From Hymenopellis radicata (Eukaryota; Basidiomycota; Agaricomycetes; Agaricales; Physalacriaceae): a stretch of 64,000 nt of DNA. Positions 33,667-44,710 of this stretch are shown piece by piece. The stretch is taken from NCBI GenBank assembly GCA_015501595.1, contig JADNRX010000076.1, positions 115,298 through 179,297 on the forward strand. Direction: 5' to 3'. The number at the start of each line of letters is the position of its first letter. Position 1 is the stretch's first letter. A program made the position numbers and the translations under genes. The notes beneath the pieces are model-generated. The model was not told where the DNA came from. It searched no databases and saw only the letters and a list, made by a program, of their open reading frames with translations.

Positions 33667-35454
33667 TCACAGGAGACCAGTTTCTATCAATCGGCCCAAG
33701 ACGAGAGCCTTCAACTTTTCAATCACTCCTTCGCCTCCTACGATACGCAAGACAGAAACCTTTTCAACCTGCTTCTCCCCTTTCGACCACCCAATGACCC
33801 AGTGTTCCAAGTCTTCGCTCCCAATAAGGACATACTCGCCTGCCAGAATAGGCTGAGCATGGAACGCCAGAGCTTCGAACTCGTGTTTTCCCTCCTTCAC
33901 GTCCACCATGCTCACGCGTCCTGTCCTTGGGACAGCACCCTCAGAATGGTCAAAACCGTCGACAAGACAACCGTCAATACGGTACCCACGATGTCGGTAA
34001 ATGTGATAACTGCTGTCATACCACACCTTTTCAGACAAACTAAGGACACCACCGGCAAAACTTGGGAGCGTCGGGCCGTCCTTAACCTGCTGCCACGATG
34101 GCGACCAAAAGCACTTCCCATTACCAGGCTCGGGATAGAGGAAGAATAAGTCGCCTCGGTAAGTTGGTGCAATCGTCTCCAGGAAACGCCACCACGCAGC
34201 CTCAGTGGCGATGTAAGGAGGAAGGCGGGTGGATCCAAGCAAATAGGAAAGCCCAGAAATTTTGTCTAGCTCGCTGGTAGCTGCGCGATGCCGCATAGCA
34301 GCAAGTACCGGGAAGATGTGCTGGGCTCCTTTTGAAAACGTAGCAAGAGATGCAAGCCTTTCGGAGAAACGATGAACATTTGAATCGAGGTGCACAGTCT
34401 TGTCGTCAATGATAGGAGAGTCTGGAGCCATGCCAGCAATAACGGTGTTCGGAGCAATTTCCTGCAATGTCCAGGCGCGGTTCAACCAATGCCGGTCGCT
34501 GTCGAGATTCCCAATACGAAACGGGCGTCCTAGACCACTGCAATAGTGAACCACCTTCTCTCCGTCTCTGTACACATTTCCAATAGTAGGCACGTCGACT
34601 TGCCATTCCTCGCGGCGCAACTCTTCATCAACACCGCCGCGTCCAATCTGCCTTAAGCAGAGGACGTCAAGCCATACATACTCGAGCCCAAGATTGAGGA
34701 GCTCAACGCGTACCCGCTCCAGTGTCGTATCCACCGGAATTGGGACCGGCCATTCAAAGGCATTGATGGGAGTATAGACAGCATGTCGCAGCTCCTCACT
34801 CATCCAGCTGTGGGAGATACCGACGATGGTGGGAATGTAGCGACCAGGAATCGGAGCTCCAACGCTCTCGCCAACGATCCACCTAGGCACGACTCGGTTG
34901 CTGTACAGATCCCATACACGACGAGGCGGCGTCGCCGGAAGATCTATAGTCGGAGCAGACTGGTGCGCCCATTGATGGGCTTCTCTGAACATCCTGTCAT
35001 TTGTCTGGCAGCGGAACATCTCCATCTGAGCCACGCCATGGTCCACGTACCACCATGTGCGCAGATATGCGTAAGCCGTACCAAAGTCAAATCTGGCGCA
35101 ATCTCGTAGAAGGGTGGCGAGAGGATGAAGATCGGTGAACGGATCCTCATCTGCTGGGACATCGAAAACATCTTCAACATTGCTCCAATCCGAATCATCC
35201 GTATCATCTCCAAGCTCAACGACAGGCGGTGGATCAAGGGTGTAGTCCGTTCCGAGGACTTCGTTCAGCTTCCCCAATAGACCTAGAGCACCCAATTCCG
35301 AGCAGGCAGTATTGGCCAATGCAGACGAAATGACGCGTTCAGCACCTTTGTATGTCTGTTGAAGAGGCACTTCAGGTGGTGCTTCATCCCCATCCTCGTG
35401 AGACGATATTGTTACCGTCTGAGGTGGCCGCGCGGGTGTTGAAAATGCGGACAT
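33667..35454 (-). CDS. HET-domain (heterokaryon incompatibility) protein, intact
   Basis: A single uninterrupted frame of 595 residues. The HET domain lies at about residues 205-335, with its three classical blocks: IVGISHSWM (211-218), GLEYVWLDVLCLRQ (256-269) and NRAWTLQE (325-332). Upstream, residues 1-200 carry acidic linkers (GDDTDDSDW) and a conserved FGTAYAYLRTWWY segment; downstream, residues 380-595 form a conserved beta-rich region seen also in the decayed neighbour. HET proteins act in allorecognition and can trigger programmed death of fused cells, possibly through TIR-related fold chemistry; that role is inferred from the family. No nucleotide-binding or WD repeat domain is attached. 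The start MSAFSTPARP is favoured by the paralogue alignment. Confidence 0.88.
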   Translation of the reverse strand: MSAFSTPARPPQTVTISSHEDGDEAPPEVPLQQTYKGAERVISSALANTACSELGALGLLGKLNEVLGTDYTLDPPPVVELGDDTDDSDWSNVEDVFDVPADEDPFTDLHPLATLLRDCARFDFGTAYAYLRTWWYVDHGVAQMEMFRCQTNDRMFREAHQWAHQSAPTIDLPATPPRRVWDLYSNRVVPRWIVGESVGAPIPGRYIPTIVGISHSWMSEELRHAVYTPINAFEWPVPIPVDTTLERVRVELLNLGLEYVWLDVLCLRQIGRGGVDEELRREEWQVDVPTIGNVYRDGEKVVHYCSGLGRPFRIGNLDSDRHWLNRAWTLQEIAPNTVIAGMAPDSPIIDDKTVHLDSNVHRFSERLASLATFSKGAQHIFPVLAAMRHRAATSELDKISGLSYLLGSTRLPPYIATEAAWWRFLETIAPTYRGDLFFLYPEPGNGKCFWSPSWQQVKDGPTLPSFAGGVLSLSEKVWYDSSYHIYRHRGYRIDGCLVDGFDHSEGAVPRTGRVSMVDVKEGKHEFEALAFHAQPILAGEYVLIGSEDLEHWVIGWSKGEKQVEKVSVLRIVGGEGVIEKLKALVLGRLIETGLL

Positions 35455-36268
35455 AGAATTTCTACTTTCATGTTACTCCCACAGACCTAAATAGCTGTCC
35501 ATCATCGACATACCAGAATTTGTTGGTGAGGGCTTTGGTACAAGAGTTGAATTGCCATCGAAGCGCCTTCCTTATCAGACCGCCACTATCTCCGTGAGCC
35601 TGCTGTCTGCATCACCATTCTACCTGTCAGATAAATCAGACAACGAAATGTGATGATTTGGCAGCGCTTACTTTGGCCGAGGCGCTGACACGAAAGTTAG
35701 ATGGGCTAAGGAGGTGCTCTGCTTCAGAAGTGGCCGTACCTCCCGACTCGAAGTCTGAAGTTTCCGCGCGCCCAAATTGCAGAGCATGTTGTTTATGGAT
35801 AGTTCTTAGAAGTGTTGCATGAAGTTGTACGCATGTAAACCGACGAGAAAGGAGGATAACTCATTTACAGGCGCACTTGACGATGACGGTAGGGAGGAAA
35901 GGCTTATTGGCCCTGAGCGCGGTCGACGTCGATAAGGCCGAACCACGTTGGTAGGATGCCGATAGGATATGCAAGTCTGCTTCTCTTGTACGAAGGGGAT
36001 TAGCACAACGAATTCGCCCAGACAAGATGACAGGGACCCGATGAGTACGTTCTGAAGGGATTCCTGTTAAAAACTGAAGTACGGCAGGATCAAACTCGGA
36101 ATGAAAAGCTTGCAAGTCATGAAAGGAACACAGAAACGAGCTACATATGTTTATACAACTTTGACATCAACCAAAAGTAGCTTAACCACTTGGTCATGCA
36201 AGAAACTAGAAGGAATCAGAACTTATCATCAAACAATACCAGCACGATCGATTAGAACGAGACTCTCT
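35455..36268. other. Intergenic; weak open frame only
   Basis: This separates the HET gene (minus strand) from the LPMO gene (minus strand). A minus-strand open frame at 35861-36115 (MQAFHSEFDPAVLQFLTGIP...) has some coding character but no recognisable family and no support from neighbours. The HET promoter should lie at 35455-35900; no clear site is seen. Confidence 0.35.
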
Positions 36269-37471
36269 TCACCCACTCCAGACTGCGGGTCCAGGGATGG
36301 TGTAGTTGGTCTCAGTTTGGTGCGAATAAATATCGATAGTGACGCCAGGGTCCGAACTGTTGTGTACATCAGTGAGCAGCTTAGACGATTAAAGAGGGAG
36401 ACGCACGCAGAGTAGCCTCCAGGGAACTTGACAAGGTATTGAGCGGACGGAGTACTAGAGCCGCTGCCCGTCACAATAAGCTGAGCGCATTCGGGATAGA
36501 ATTGAGGCTGGTTGGACGTATGGATGGCCAGTAGCTAAGTAAGCAGTCGCTCAATCATAGCGGATCGCAAGTCAAGTAACACGACCGACCTCATGCCTGA
36601 ACAGATACTCGCCGGGCTTGAGTGACGCAGGAATCGTCGACGTCCTGGTGCAAGCGTAAGAAAGATTTCCGACGATATCACCGAGGGAAGATAATCACCA
36701 AGAGTTGTTGTTGGCAACCAGTTCGCCCATACCCCATAAGCCTGTGACGAGATTCCCTGAGATGAGGCCCGATTCGTCGATTTTGAACTAGGCGATACTA
36801 ATGAGCCCCCGTTAATTCATACGCGAGCGCGCGCACCCATTCCAGAGACGCAGTGTTAGCAGAAGTGCAACTACCCCCGCAACTCGCCATGTATACCATG
36901 ACCGGCTAGATAGTCTCTGATCAGACCAATTGGCAAGGAAAACCGAGGAAACTAACTCCAATAGCGTGCGGCCAAGTGTTCCAGTATCCGGTGACCTTTG
37001 AGCCCGCTATCGCAAGAAGTACTGAGACGAAAGCTTCAAGAAATGTTTGGATCGCAGCATACCAGTGACTGTGGCGTATTTCTGTAATGCAAGAACAGCG
37101 CCGTTGATGTTGCAGGACAGGTTGGGATCCTCGGGGTTGGTGATTGGGTTGTACGTGTCCCATTCTCTCTGAAGAGGGTCAGCCCCGCGGAAATCTTGAG
37201 TTGAACCTAAAAATACGGACTTGGATACTGGACTGTCCAACGGGCGTGTTGTAGGGCACAAAGCTAATCTTTCGTCAGTATTACAACACTCGGCCAAAGA
37301 ATCGGTCAAACCCGTTGTAGTTGACACCACCAATATCGTAGCTGAGGACGCCTCCATGAGCTCGCAGCTAGACATGTAGGGAGTTAGATATGCTGCTAAC
37401 TAACAGAAGAGACTTACTCCGGCGAACTGAGACGAGACGGTAAGAACTGTCGCAAGGATTGAGAGGAACAT
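36269..37471 (-). CDS. AA9 lytic polysaccharide monooxygenase (LPMO, secreted)
   Basis: A copper enzyme that oxidatively cleaves cellulose or related glucans outside the cell, as in wood and litter decay. A signal peptide MFLSILATVLTVSSQFAG is followed, across an intron, by LRA and the mature start HGGVLSYDIGGVNYNGF. The His of AHGG would be His1 of the copper-binding histidine brace. Downstream come FVPYNTPVGQSSIQ, REWDTYNPITNPEDPNLSCN, SKVTGYWNTWPHAIG (second brace His), VMVYMASCGG, FKIDESGLISGN, TIPASLKPGEYLFRHE, QPQFYPECAQLIVTG (axial Tyr region), FPGGYSA and DIYSHQTETNYTIPGPAVW, stop at 36269. At least eight short introns all keep phase. The length of about 225-235 residues is normal for a single-domain AA9 without a cellulose-binding module. 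Confidence 0.9.
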
Positions 37472-37978
37472 TGTGAACAAACAGTGGAGGCTGAGTTGAA
37501 TGATGAGTGTACTGGCACATCGTCGACTTTAAATGCCTTTCAAGTATGCGAGAGAGGATTTATCTCGGTCGCTGGTCTCCTCAGCTGATGAGAGCCGTGA
37601 GTGACGTATGACTTCTGATTTTCCGACCCGTCTTTCAAAGCTATTGATACCTAATGAAAGGACGATATTTTCGAACGCGAGGTGATTAACTTGAGCTGTC
37701 GCCGGACCTAGGAACTGCTGCGCGTGCATTGCCACTAGAGCAATTACCTCAGTGACGGAGAGCACCACAGGGACGCGCACGATCAGCAGATTTCTCCTTA
37801 CCATGTCTGTCTCAGTAACGTGAAGCCTTGGAACCTTCGAATAACCAAAGAGCGCACTATTCGGACAAGATCATTGGCAAGATTCGGGCTGAAGAGAGCA
37901 TGGGTTAGGGTGTATTATATTGGGATATAACTGCGTCCATGAAATAATGAGCTAAGTAGCATAATGTTGTCAGGTCAC
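37472..37978. other. Intergenic; LPMO upstream region
   Basis: It should contain the LPMO promoter. A minus-strand frame at 37529-37804 (MVRRNLLIVRVPVVLSVTEV...) has a hydrophobic start but no recognisable family and overlaps the expected promoter, so I do not call it a gene. Confidence 0.35.
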
Positions 37979-40035
37979 TTAACATGGTATACGTATACCT
38001 TGACCCTCCAGATATCTTTTCAAGTCCCCAATCAGCTCCAATTGTTCGTCCACCGTCAATCCGCTCACGATAGTCTGTAAGACGGACCCGACAGTGACGT
38101 GATGTTCCCGAATGAGAGTACTATGGTAGACATATACGAAGACGCCCATCAAGAACCTAAATATACATGCGTCAGGACAGGAACTTGGAGGAACAAGCAT
38201 ACGCTTACTGGCAATCCATGCGATCGGTCATTCCACCATGGCCGGGAATACTATGGCCAAAATCCTTGATATCGAAAGCCCGCTTGAATCCGGATGCGAA
38301 GAATCCTCCGAATGGCGCCACAAGAGAGGCAAAAGTGGACATAAATATCAAGTGGAAGTGGTAAGGCACGTAAGGGATGCTTTTAATAGTGACACCCAAC
38401 TAATGATAGGTCAACCAGGCGACACCGATGTTTAAATAAAGCTTACGCAGGTGTACAAGAAATTGGCGACAGGTGCCCAAATCTGCCATTCTTTCCAGAT
38501 GAAGGCGGGGTTGGGGCGACACGCAACGCTACTCCAAGCGCTCACACCAAGATCATGAACGGGACAGATCATGTAGTCAAATCCCATGAAGAATGATCCC
38601 CATGCTAAAGAGAATAGCACAGTGGTGATGAAAGCACCCACGAAACCCTCAACGGTTTTCTTGGGCGAAAGTGAAATGAGCGGTGTATGACCGAGTAATT
38701 GCCCCCAGATGTAAGCAAATACATCATTGCAGATGACCAGCGACGCAGGTACAAAGAACCAGATCAATCCCTCAAGAATGTTGTTCACAATGAAATGGCT
38801 ACCAGACTTCTTAGAGACTGCGAAGATGAGAGGCTAAAAGCGTACCTTGAGACGACAATAAGGAGCAATGTCATGTGAACCCAACAAAACAGGCCGAATT
38901 GCTGCTTCAGATATCCCTTCTTCAATGACATGACGAAACCCATAAAACCTATGGTGTACAACACGAAACTGATCATGCGATGGTTCGTGGCGAAGGGGAG
39001 CAGCTGAGCGTCCGCAAAAACGACATGCTAGAAACGACATGTTCACAGTGTGCCTCGACGGAAGGATGAATGTTACCTTGAAGTAATAGATGATACTCTC
39101 TCCATAAAGGAAATAGTTGGTCACCGCAAAGAAGTACCAATTGAGAGTCTTGCTCCATGGATCCTTCTTCCCGTGGTCGACAACTTTGGATTCCGGGGAA
39201 GGCTTCTTCAAAGAGAAAAGTGCGGTGACTTCGCGGTAGACGAGGGTCTGACATATCATGACCAGGATAACCATGTAGCCATGTCCCAAGAGTAACAGAC
39301 CTGTTGGAGGGTCAGAACAAGTGTTTACATGAAGCGCCTTACTCGCCGATGAAACCGAAAATCATGATTAGTGTCCACACAGTCCTTGTCACGACATTTT
39401 GCCTCTTTTTCGCCTGCTCAGTGTCGGGCGCAGGGGGCTGCGGCGGAGCCGAGAAGGCTACAGTCGCCTTCGCTGGCGCTGCTGCAATGACTGGTGGAGG
39501 TGCCGGCGGTTCAGCAGGGACCACGGGAATTGGTTCAGGAACATCGACTTTCTTGGGAGGTTCCGCAAGATCTGCGACAGGTGCTGGAGGTGGCTGTATA
39601 ACCCCGTTTAGTCCGTTGGTAGTCGGTGCGACAGGTTCTGGCTCTTTGGGGGAGGCACAGGCTCTACTGGTGGTGGAGGCTCGACGACAATGGGTTCTTT
39701 TGGTAAAGAAAAGGTTTGTACAGCGGGAGAATGAGATTTCGGCACGTCTGGTGTTGTCGAAGGAGACGGCGACACGTCTCTGCTTAACCCCAACCTTTGT
39801 TGTCGTTTTGCGTCCCGCGCTGCCTTGGCGGCCTTTTTCATGGCAGTCTTTGTCATTTTAACGGGAGGTTCTGTTGGACTGAGGGAAAATGAGCAACATG
39901 TTAAAAGCACTAGTTAGACGCGAACCTCTCTTCAACGACAACCTCGGGCACGACTTCCTCTTCACTCTCCTCGTCGCTATCATCGATCTGCAGCGCGTCA
40001 AACGCAGTCCTGGAGGCGAAAGGGTTTTTGCTCAT
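37979..40035 (-). CDS. CDS1: CDP-diacylglycerol synthase (phosphatidate cytidylyltransferase)
   Basis: An ER membrane enzyme making CDP-diacylglycerol from phosphatidate and CTP, the branch point for phosphatidylinositol and cardiolipin. The core has multiple membrane spans: [50 protein letters not shown] and [20 protein letters not shown]. The diagnostic signature [20 protein letters not shown] is complete and is followed by [20 protein letters not shown]. The C-terminus ends [15 protein letters not shown]. The N-terminal 190 residues are unusual: an acidic start ([20 protein letters not shown], then DEESEEEVV), a basic block ([16 protein letters not shown]) and a long Pro/Ala-rich linker before the first span. 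Six or so short introns join the parts. The start at 40035 assumes this N-terminus belongs to the same gene. Confidence 0.9.
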
Positions 40036-40685
40036 GGTGGTCGTGGTCAGGAAAAGACCTGTGGAGGACTTGGCGTCTTGCCGCGAACCCGAGCCCCATT
40101 GAAATGTACTCAATATGGACACGTGTTTTTGTCATTTCTCGGCTCAGCCGCGGCTGCAATCGGCCCTTCGTCCACTTCTTCACGAAATCCTTCATGACCT
40201 TTGCCCAGATATGTGTTCGTGCCCGGTGGACAGTATCATGGCCATACCGTAATCATATGGCTGGTTGCCAGTCAGTCTTTAGAGCGCCTGGGAGTCCCCA
40301 TCATACCTGTAAGCGTGGCAAACATCCCGAGACGAAGAAATAATTTGGCCCACTTCGAAAGTACACACCCATTCTCATGAGGGACTTTCAGACTACCATG
40401 CGACCGCGTATGTAAAGTTAAACCATTGACTATCTTTTTCTCAAAAGTCACTAAGGAAGTGCTGCCGTTGAGTCAAAAGGCCAACTGCAGACGCCTCTTT
40501 CTTGGCGGGACACGCTCAAGGCCATGCCCACAAGTTCGTGTTCCTATACAATGTGTGATGTCTCTCTTACATTCATGCAGACGCGCCGAACTGGAAGCGG
40601 CCTCAATCTTCCCCGATAACGGATAACCCGAAATCTTTAGGTTCCATTTCTACGCGCGTTTTACGAATAACATAATCCCTGAGAG
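40036..40685. other. Divergent intergenic region
   Basis: This lies between the CDS1 start (minus strand) and the first recognisable exon of the polymerase delta-like gene (plus strand). It must hold promoters and probably the first exon of the latter, which I could not identify. Confidence 0.35.
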
Positions 40686-40689
40686 ATTC

Positions 40690-42539
40690 CTCAGAGTTTC
40701 AGCTGTTGGACGTGCAAGAACACAACGACGACATTGTGCTATTCGGTGTAACACAGGTTCGCCTGCATCGTTTACCAGAACAGAACTTTTCCTTATCGTC
40801 TCTCAAAGGAAGGCCGAACGATATGCGTCAGAGTGGAATCTTTTCAACCGTTGCGCTCCCTACAATATATCGTTCCTGATGGTCTAACCACAGAAGCTCT
40901 GATTTTGTTTGCACGGGAGCTGCAGGTACGCATCGTCGCGTTTAACGCGTCTCAGTACCGAACTATCAATATAGGAAAGATATACAGGCCTGGACGTTGT
41001 CATAGGGGCCGTGACGCGTGAAAGAAGAGAAGCAACTGTGCTCACATTTTCGACGAGGTGTGAGAGTCTGCTTCTTACCCTCAAAGATATGTCACGGTCC
41101 ATTAGCACTATATGCATCTAACGCTGTATGTCTACAGGCCGAATTATGTGGCGTCGAGAGCCAACTCCGTGGAGGTAGCGTCATCGAAGGCATTACCCTT
41201 GGTAAAGTGAAACGACGAGGCAACTATGAAGACCATTCCCGAGTTGCCGATTTCATGTCTGAGAAGAAGGCACGTACAGTGACGCACTCTAGCCAGCAGC
41301 TTGTGACGCGTTCCCCAAGATTGCAGGCCTGCAATGGCTCGAGATTCCAATCGGAAACTACTCCGTTTTGTTGGACGATGCCAAAGTTTCATTGTGTCAA
41401 CTGGAAGTCGCAACTAGGCAAATTCACCTGTTCTTCACCATGTCTCGTGAATGTTCTCATTATGTTTCAGACACCATCTGTTGCTCTTAAAGCATGAGAA
41501 TGAATCTCAGGTCGCTCCGTTACGAATACTGAGCTTTGACATCGAAAATTTGCCCAATCCAACGGCGTCGTATCCCTATTGGAGACGAAAAACCAAAACC
41601 GCACCTGAAGTAGCAAGAGGTGATGTTATTCAAATCTGCAATATGGTGACAACCCTAGGCAAGTTTAACTGTGACGTTCCAACATGTTTTGACACACCCC
41701 GCAGACGGCCTTGACAGAGATCCTTTAAACCGAGTTGCCTTTACCCTCAACACCTGTTATTCGATAACAGGATCTGCTGTTAGATCTTTCAAAGATCGAA
41801 AATCCATGATCGAGGCCTGGATTGCTTTCGTTCATGAAGTAGACCCCGACATCATCCTTGGATACAACAGTGTGGCGGCGGACGTACACCGACTCATTCA
41901 AGACGCCAACTATTTGGATATTCCTTTTCTTTTGGGCCGTCTCAAGAACGGTGATATCCTGACTTGTTGGGATGCTATAACACACTAACACTAGCTTGCA
42001 GTTGAGACCAAAATGGACCATCCGGTTAAGGTCATACCTGGGCGCATTCACTTCGATCTATATAACCATTACTTCCGAAAGTACTGGCGATCGTTGAAAG
42101 CGCGTGTAGGCGATGGCTCTATGGGACTCGGCAACGTGTCGCAGCACTTCCTCGAAACGGCGAAAGAGGACTTCGACGGAGAAGACCTATACAGCGTGAT
42201 CGCCAAAATGCAGGCGACATCTCCCGAGACAAGACGCGAGCTGGCTCTATATTGCCTCAAAGTAAGCTCTATCAGATGTCAGTGGAGGTTTGACGTGATT
42301 CGGGCCTGTAGGACGCATACCTCACCATAAGACTCTTACATGAGCTCAAGGCGTTTGATCAGTGCGCCGCAGCATGGAAGCAAGCATACCAGCCTTTTCA
42401 TCTATTCACATCGGAGAAAAGTCCTATCATCCAGGAGGCGGTCGATGCCTTTGCTGAGGCCCGCTACTCCTCAATCACAGAAGCAGTAACAGAAATAGTC
42501 GAGGAAGATACAGCTGAACTCTTGGTTACTCCGATATAG
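40690..42539 (+). CDS. DNA polymerase delta paralogue ending after the exonuclease domain
   Basis: The N-terminal domain and 3'-5' exonuclease domain of a B-family (Pol3-type) polymerase are present, and the palm/polymerase part is missing. In order: IVLFGVTQEGRTICVRVESF, LTTEALILFARELQ, LQWLEIPIGNYSVLLDDAKV with SLCQLEVATR, and APLRILSFDIENLPNP (Exo I, Asp and Glu kept). Then come VIQICNMV, RVAFTLNTCYSITGSAV, DPDIILGYNSVAADVHRLI (Exo II; Asp kept, NF replaced by AA), FLLGRLK and LALYCLKDAYLTIRLLHEL (Exo III YxxxD kept). After about 60 more residues (EEDTAELLVTPI) a stop occurs at 42539, before any polymerase motif A, B or C. A repeat and an opposite-strand gene follow. The first exon upstream of SEFQLLDVQEHNDD is not identified. 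It could be an exonuclease-only protein or a truncated gene duplicate. Confidence 0.8.
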
Positions 42540-42690
42540 TACTGTTTATTTCGTCGCCACACTTCTCACTCTCACCTTATACAAGCATCAGTTTTTCTCT
42601 GAATCACCACGTTAACACTGACAACTCGCCAAACAGGACGAAGAAGATCCTCGTCCACTCTGTGCTTTAATTCCTCCAGTAGTGTGCAGT

Positions 42691-42831
42691 ATCTTCTACA
42701 TCTTTCTGATGGAACAACTAAAATTTCTCAAACAGCCAACGTCAACAAAAGTTCAGAAAGGAAGAGTCAGAAAAAGCGCATATCAAATCATTTAGCTCGG
42801 TGAAAACATGATTTTACAGACCAGTCATAGC
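42691..42831 (+). repeat. Dispersed ~145-bp repeat, copy 2
   Basis: Inverted relative to copy 1 at 31297-31445, about 11.4 kb away. It lies between the polymerase delta-like stop and the next gene, and its right end covers the last codons of the minus-strand membrane protein gene. Confidence 0.75.
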
Positions 42832-43783
42832 GTGACCTTTGAAGGGCCAACAGACTCGCCAGGAAGGACAAGCCCCATCGATACCGCCCAGTCGTTACGA
42901 CCCGTCTCCTCTATAAGCTCCTTTGCCATATCGAGCCTCCGGGTATATTTCTTTGGCTCACCCACGACATGAACTTTCCTTCCAAACATATGCAGGTCGC
43001 GCGTCAGCGAATTACACAACCCAGCAGCGCCACAGATACCAAGAGTAAAAGTGCTATGACCAGGCTGCCTAAAGTTGATGCGTTACTCGCGAGCGCAGCA
43101 GTAGCATATACCACGAGTGTCGCGAATGCACTTGCGAATCCCTCAATGGTCGTCTCATCGCGCAACCACTGCCCCGATGCCACTACCTTCAGATCGTCCA
43201 CTAAGCCCCTCACACGGATCCACCGATCCTGGCTGAGAAGGACCAGCAGATCCCCAACCACCCCAGGCTCCTTTACGCCCTTCCACCCCATTTGTGTTCG
43301 TCGCTTGATTATGACCATGTTCACAAAGCGCGCGAAAATGAGCATGAGCAGAACACCGATGGCCCAGTAGTCATGGAGGGCACCAAGAAGAGCCAGCGAG
43401 GTGAGGGTAAGCGCGATCGGTAGCATGTAGAGCATCTCTGGCAAGGAGAATGCGTCGCGCAACCGTGAATCCGAGTTCTGTGAAACATACACAGTGACTA
43501 GGCATCCAGGGCTACCAATGCCCTGCAGATAATACACTGTGGCCTGGTTCTCTATGCGAAAGACGTAGCCAGAGGTCATAGCGCCCGTCGCTGGGAGCTC
43601 GCCGCCGTTGACGTTGGAGGCTTGCTGCTGGGTGTGAATTCCCGGCGCCAATAGCAAAATGTCGAAAACGGAAGCAGAACCTGTTAGAGCGGTTCTCTTC
43701 GAAATTGTGGAAAGATCTGCGAGAGCCACGAGCCCCGCGGCATCGAGAGAGATTCCGGTAATGGAGGCCTTGATTGACAGCAT
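42825..43783 (-). CDS. Hypothetical multi-pass membrane protein
   Basis: The main exon begins MLSIKASITGISLDAAGLVA and includes GYVFRIENQATVYYLQGIGS. Four hydrophobic segments are likely: LPEMLYMLPIALTLTSLALL, YWAIGVLLMLIFARFVNMVI, FASAFATLVVYATAALAS and LGSLVIALLLLVSVALLG. An intron near 43000-43014 leads to a soluble C-terminus (NSLTRDLHMFGRKVHVVGEP ... GPSKVTL, stop 42825). The organisation of a soluble N-terminal domain followed by paired spans is common among uncharacterised Agaricomycete membrane proteins. An upstream exon reading MAVYHSSPPTTTSCLTLKGT (from about 43941) is plausible, but the splice phase does not fit. No function is assigned. Confidence 0.6.
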
Positions 43784-44032
43784 CTGAAGTCACGGACACA
43801 GAATGTTAGAATGCCAGCATTGCACTAAACGGATAAGAGCACGAACTGTAATTGACGACGGAGGTAAGACTTTCCTCCGAGGTGCCTTTGAGCGTCAGAC
43901 AGGACGTAGTAGTAGGAGGCGAAGAATGGTACACTGCCATCACAGTAATAGTGCGCGCTGTATTTTAGTGATCCGATGAGGGCGACGACATACGTAACGT
44001 GTTGTGGACGGGCGCGCCAAAGAATCTGAACA

Positions 44033-44208
44033 GGGTAAGCATTCCGACATGGTGGCTCTGCGCCGTGAGTTCACTGCTCCCTGGACGCCATCTCTAAGAC
44101 AACTCTTTCGCTATAAGCCGGGACATGGAAGTCATCTTTCCTCTGAAGCGTGTCCTGAGTCCTCCTCTGTCATTTACAGGTTGTAGGAAGAATGACGATG
44201 GCGGTTGG
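44033..44208 (+). repeat. Direct repeat left of the EZH2 gene
   Basis: About 175 bp matching 47966-48169 in the same orientation, with small indels. Shared landmarks are GGGTAAGCATTCCGACATG, GGCTCTGCGCCGTGAGTTCA, CTATAAGCCGGGACATGGAA and GAAGAATGACGATGGC. Similarity fades after the end given. Confidence 0.8.
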
Positions 44209-44710
44209 CCGTTTAGGTTCAACTTTGATGATGACTGGAAGCAACGTAGAGTCGCTTCACGGTTCACCAAGCCGATCAGATCGTTGGCGAAGCCGGTGTC
44301 CTCATCCCCTCAAAAAACTGGCGTCGAGCGGCTGGTTCGAGACTAGAAGCAACGCTGGTCGTGAACGACCTCGTTCGAGTCGCATCGTCGGCGCGTTCGC
44401 GAGTCCCTTCCACCTGAACCCTGATATAATCACTATGCTTGGTATCCTTTGACCTGCAATACCCGCTCTCTGGCGGCACGTGATCGATCACCCTTGCTCT
44501 CAACAATCATCGCCGACTACTGACCAACGCCACCCCCACCTCCACCACCCTCTTATCCGAAGGAAGACCTTTTACTTATACATTAGAGACGCGTTCTCAA
44601 CCAAACAAGTGCATCTTTGGCTGTTATCTGACAATGTCCGCGTTTTCTCCCCCGTCCGTCGCGTTTTCTGATAATGATTCTCCCACTATCCAGCTTAGCG
44701 ATACGATCAC

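Noticed and set aside
37529..37804. 91-residue minus-strand ORF upstream of the LPMO
   Set aside because: Overlaps the expected LPMO promoter, and shows no family or splice support.
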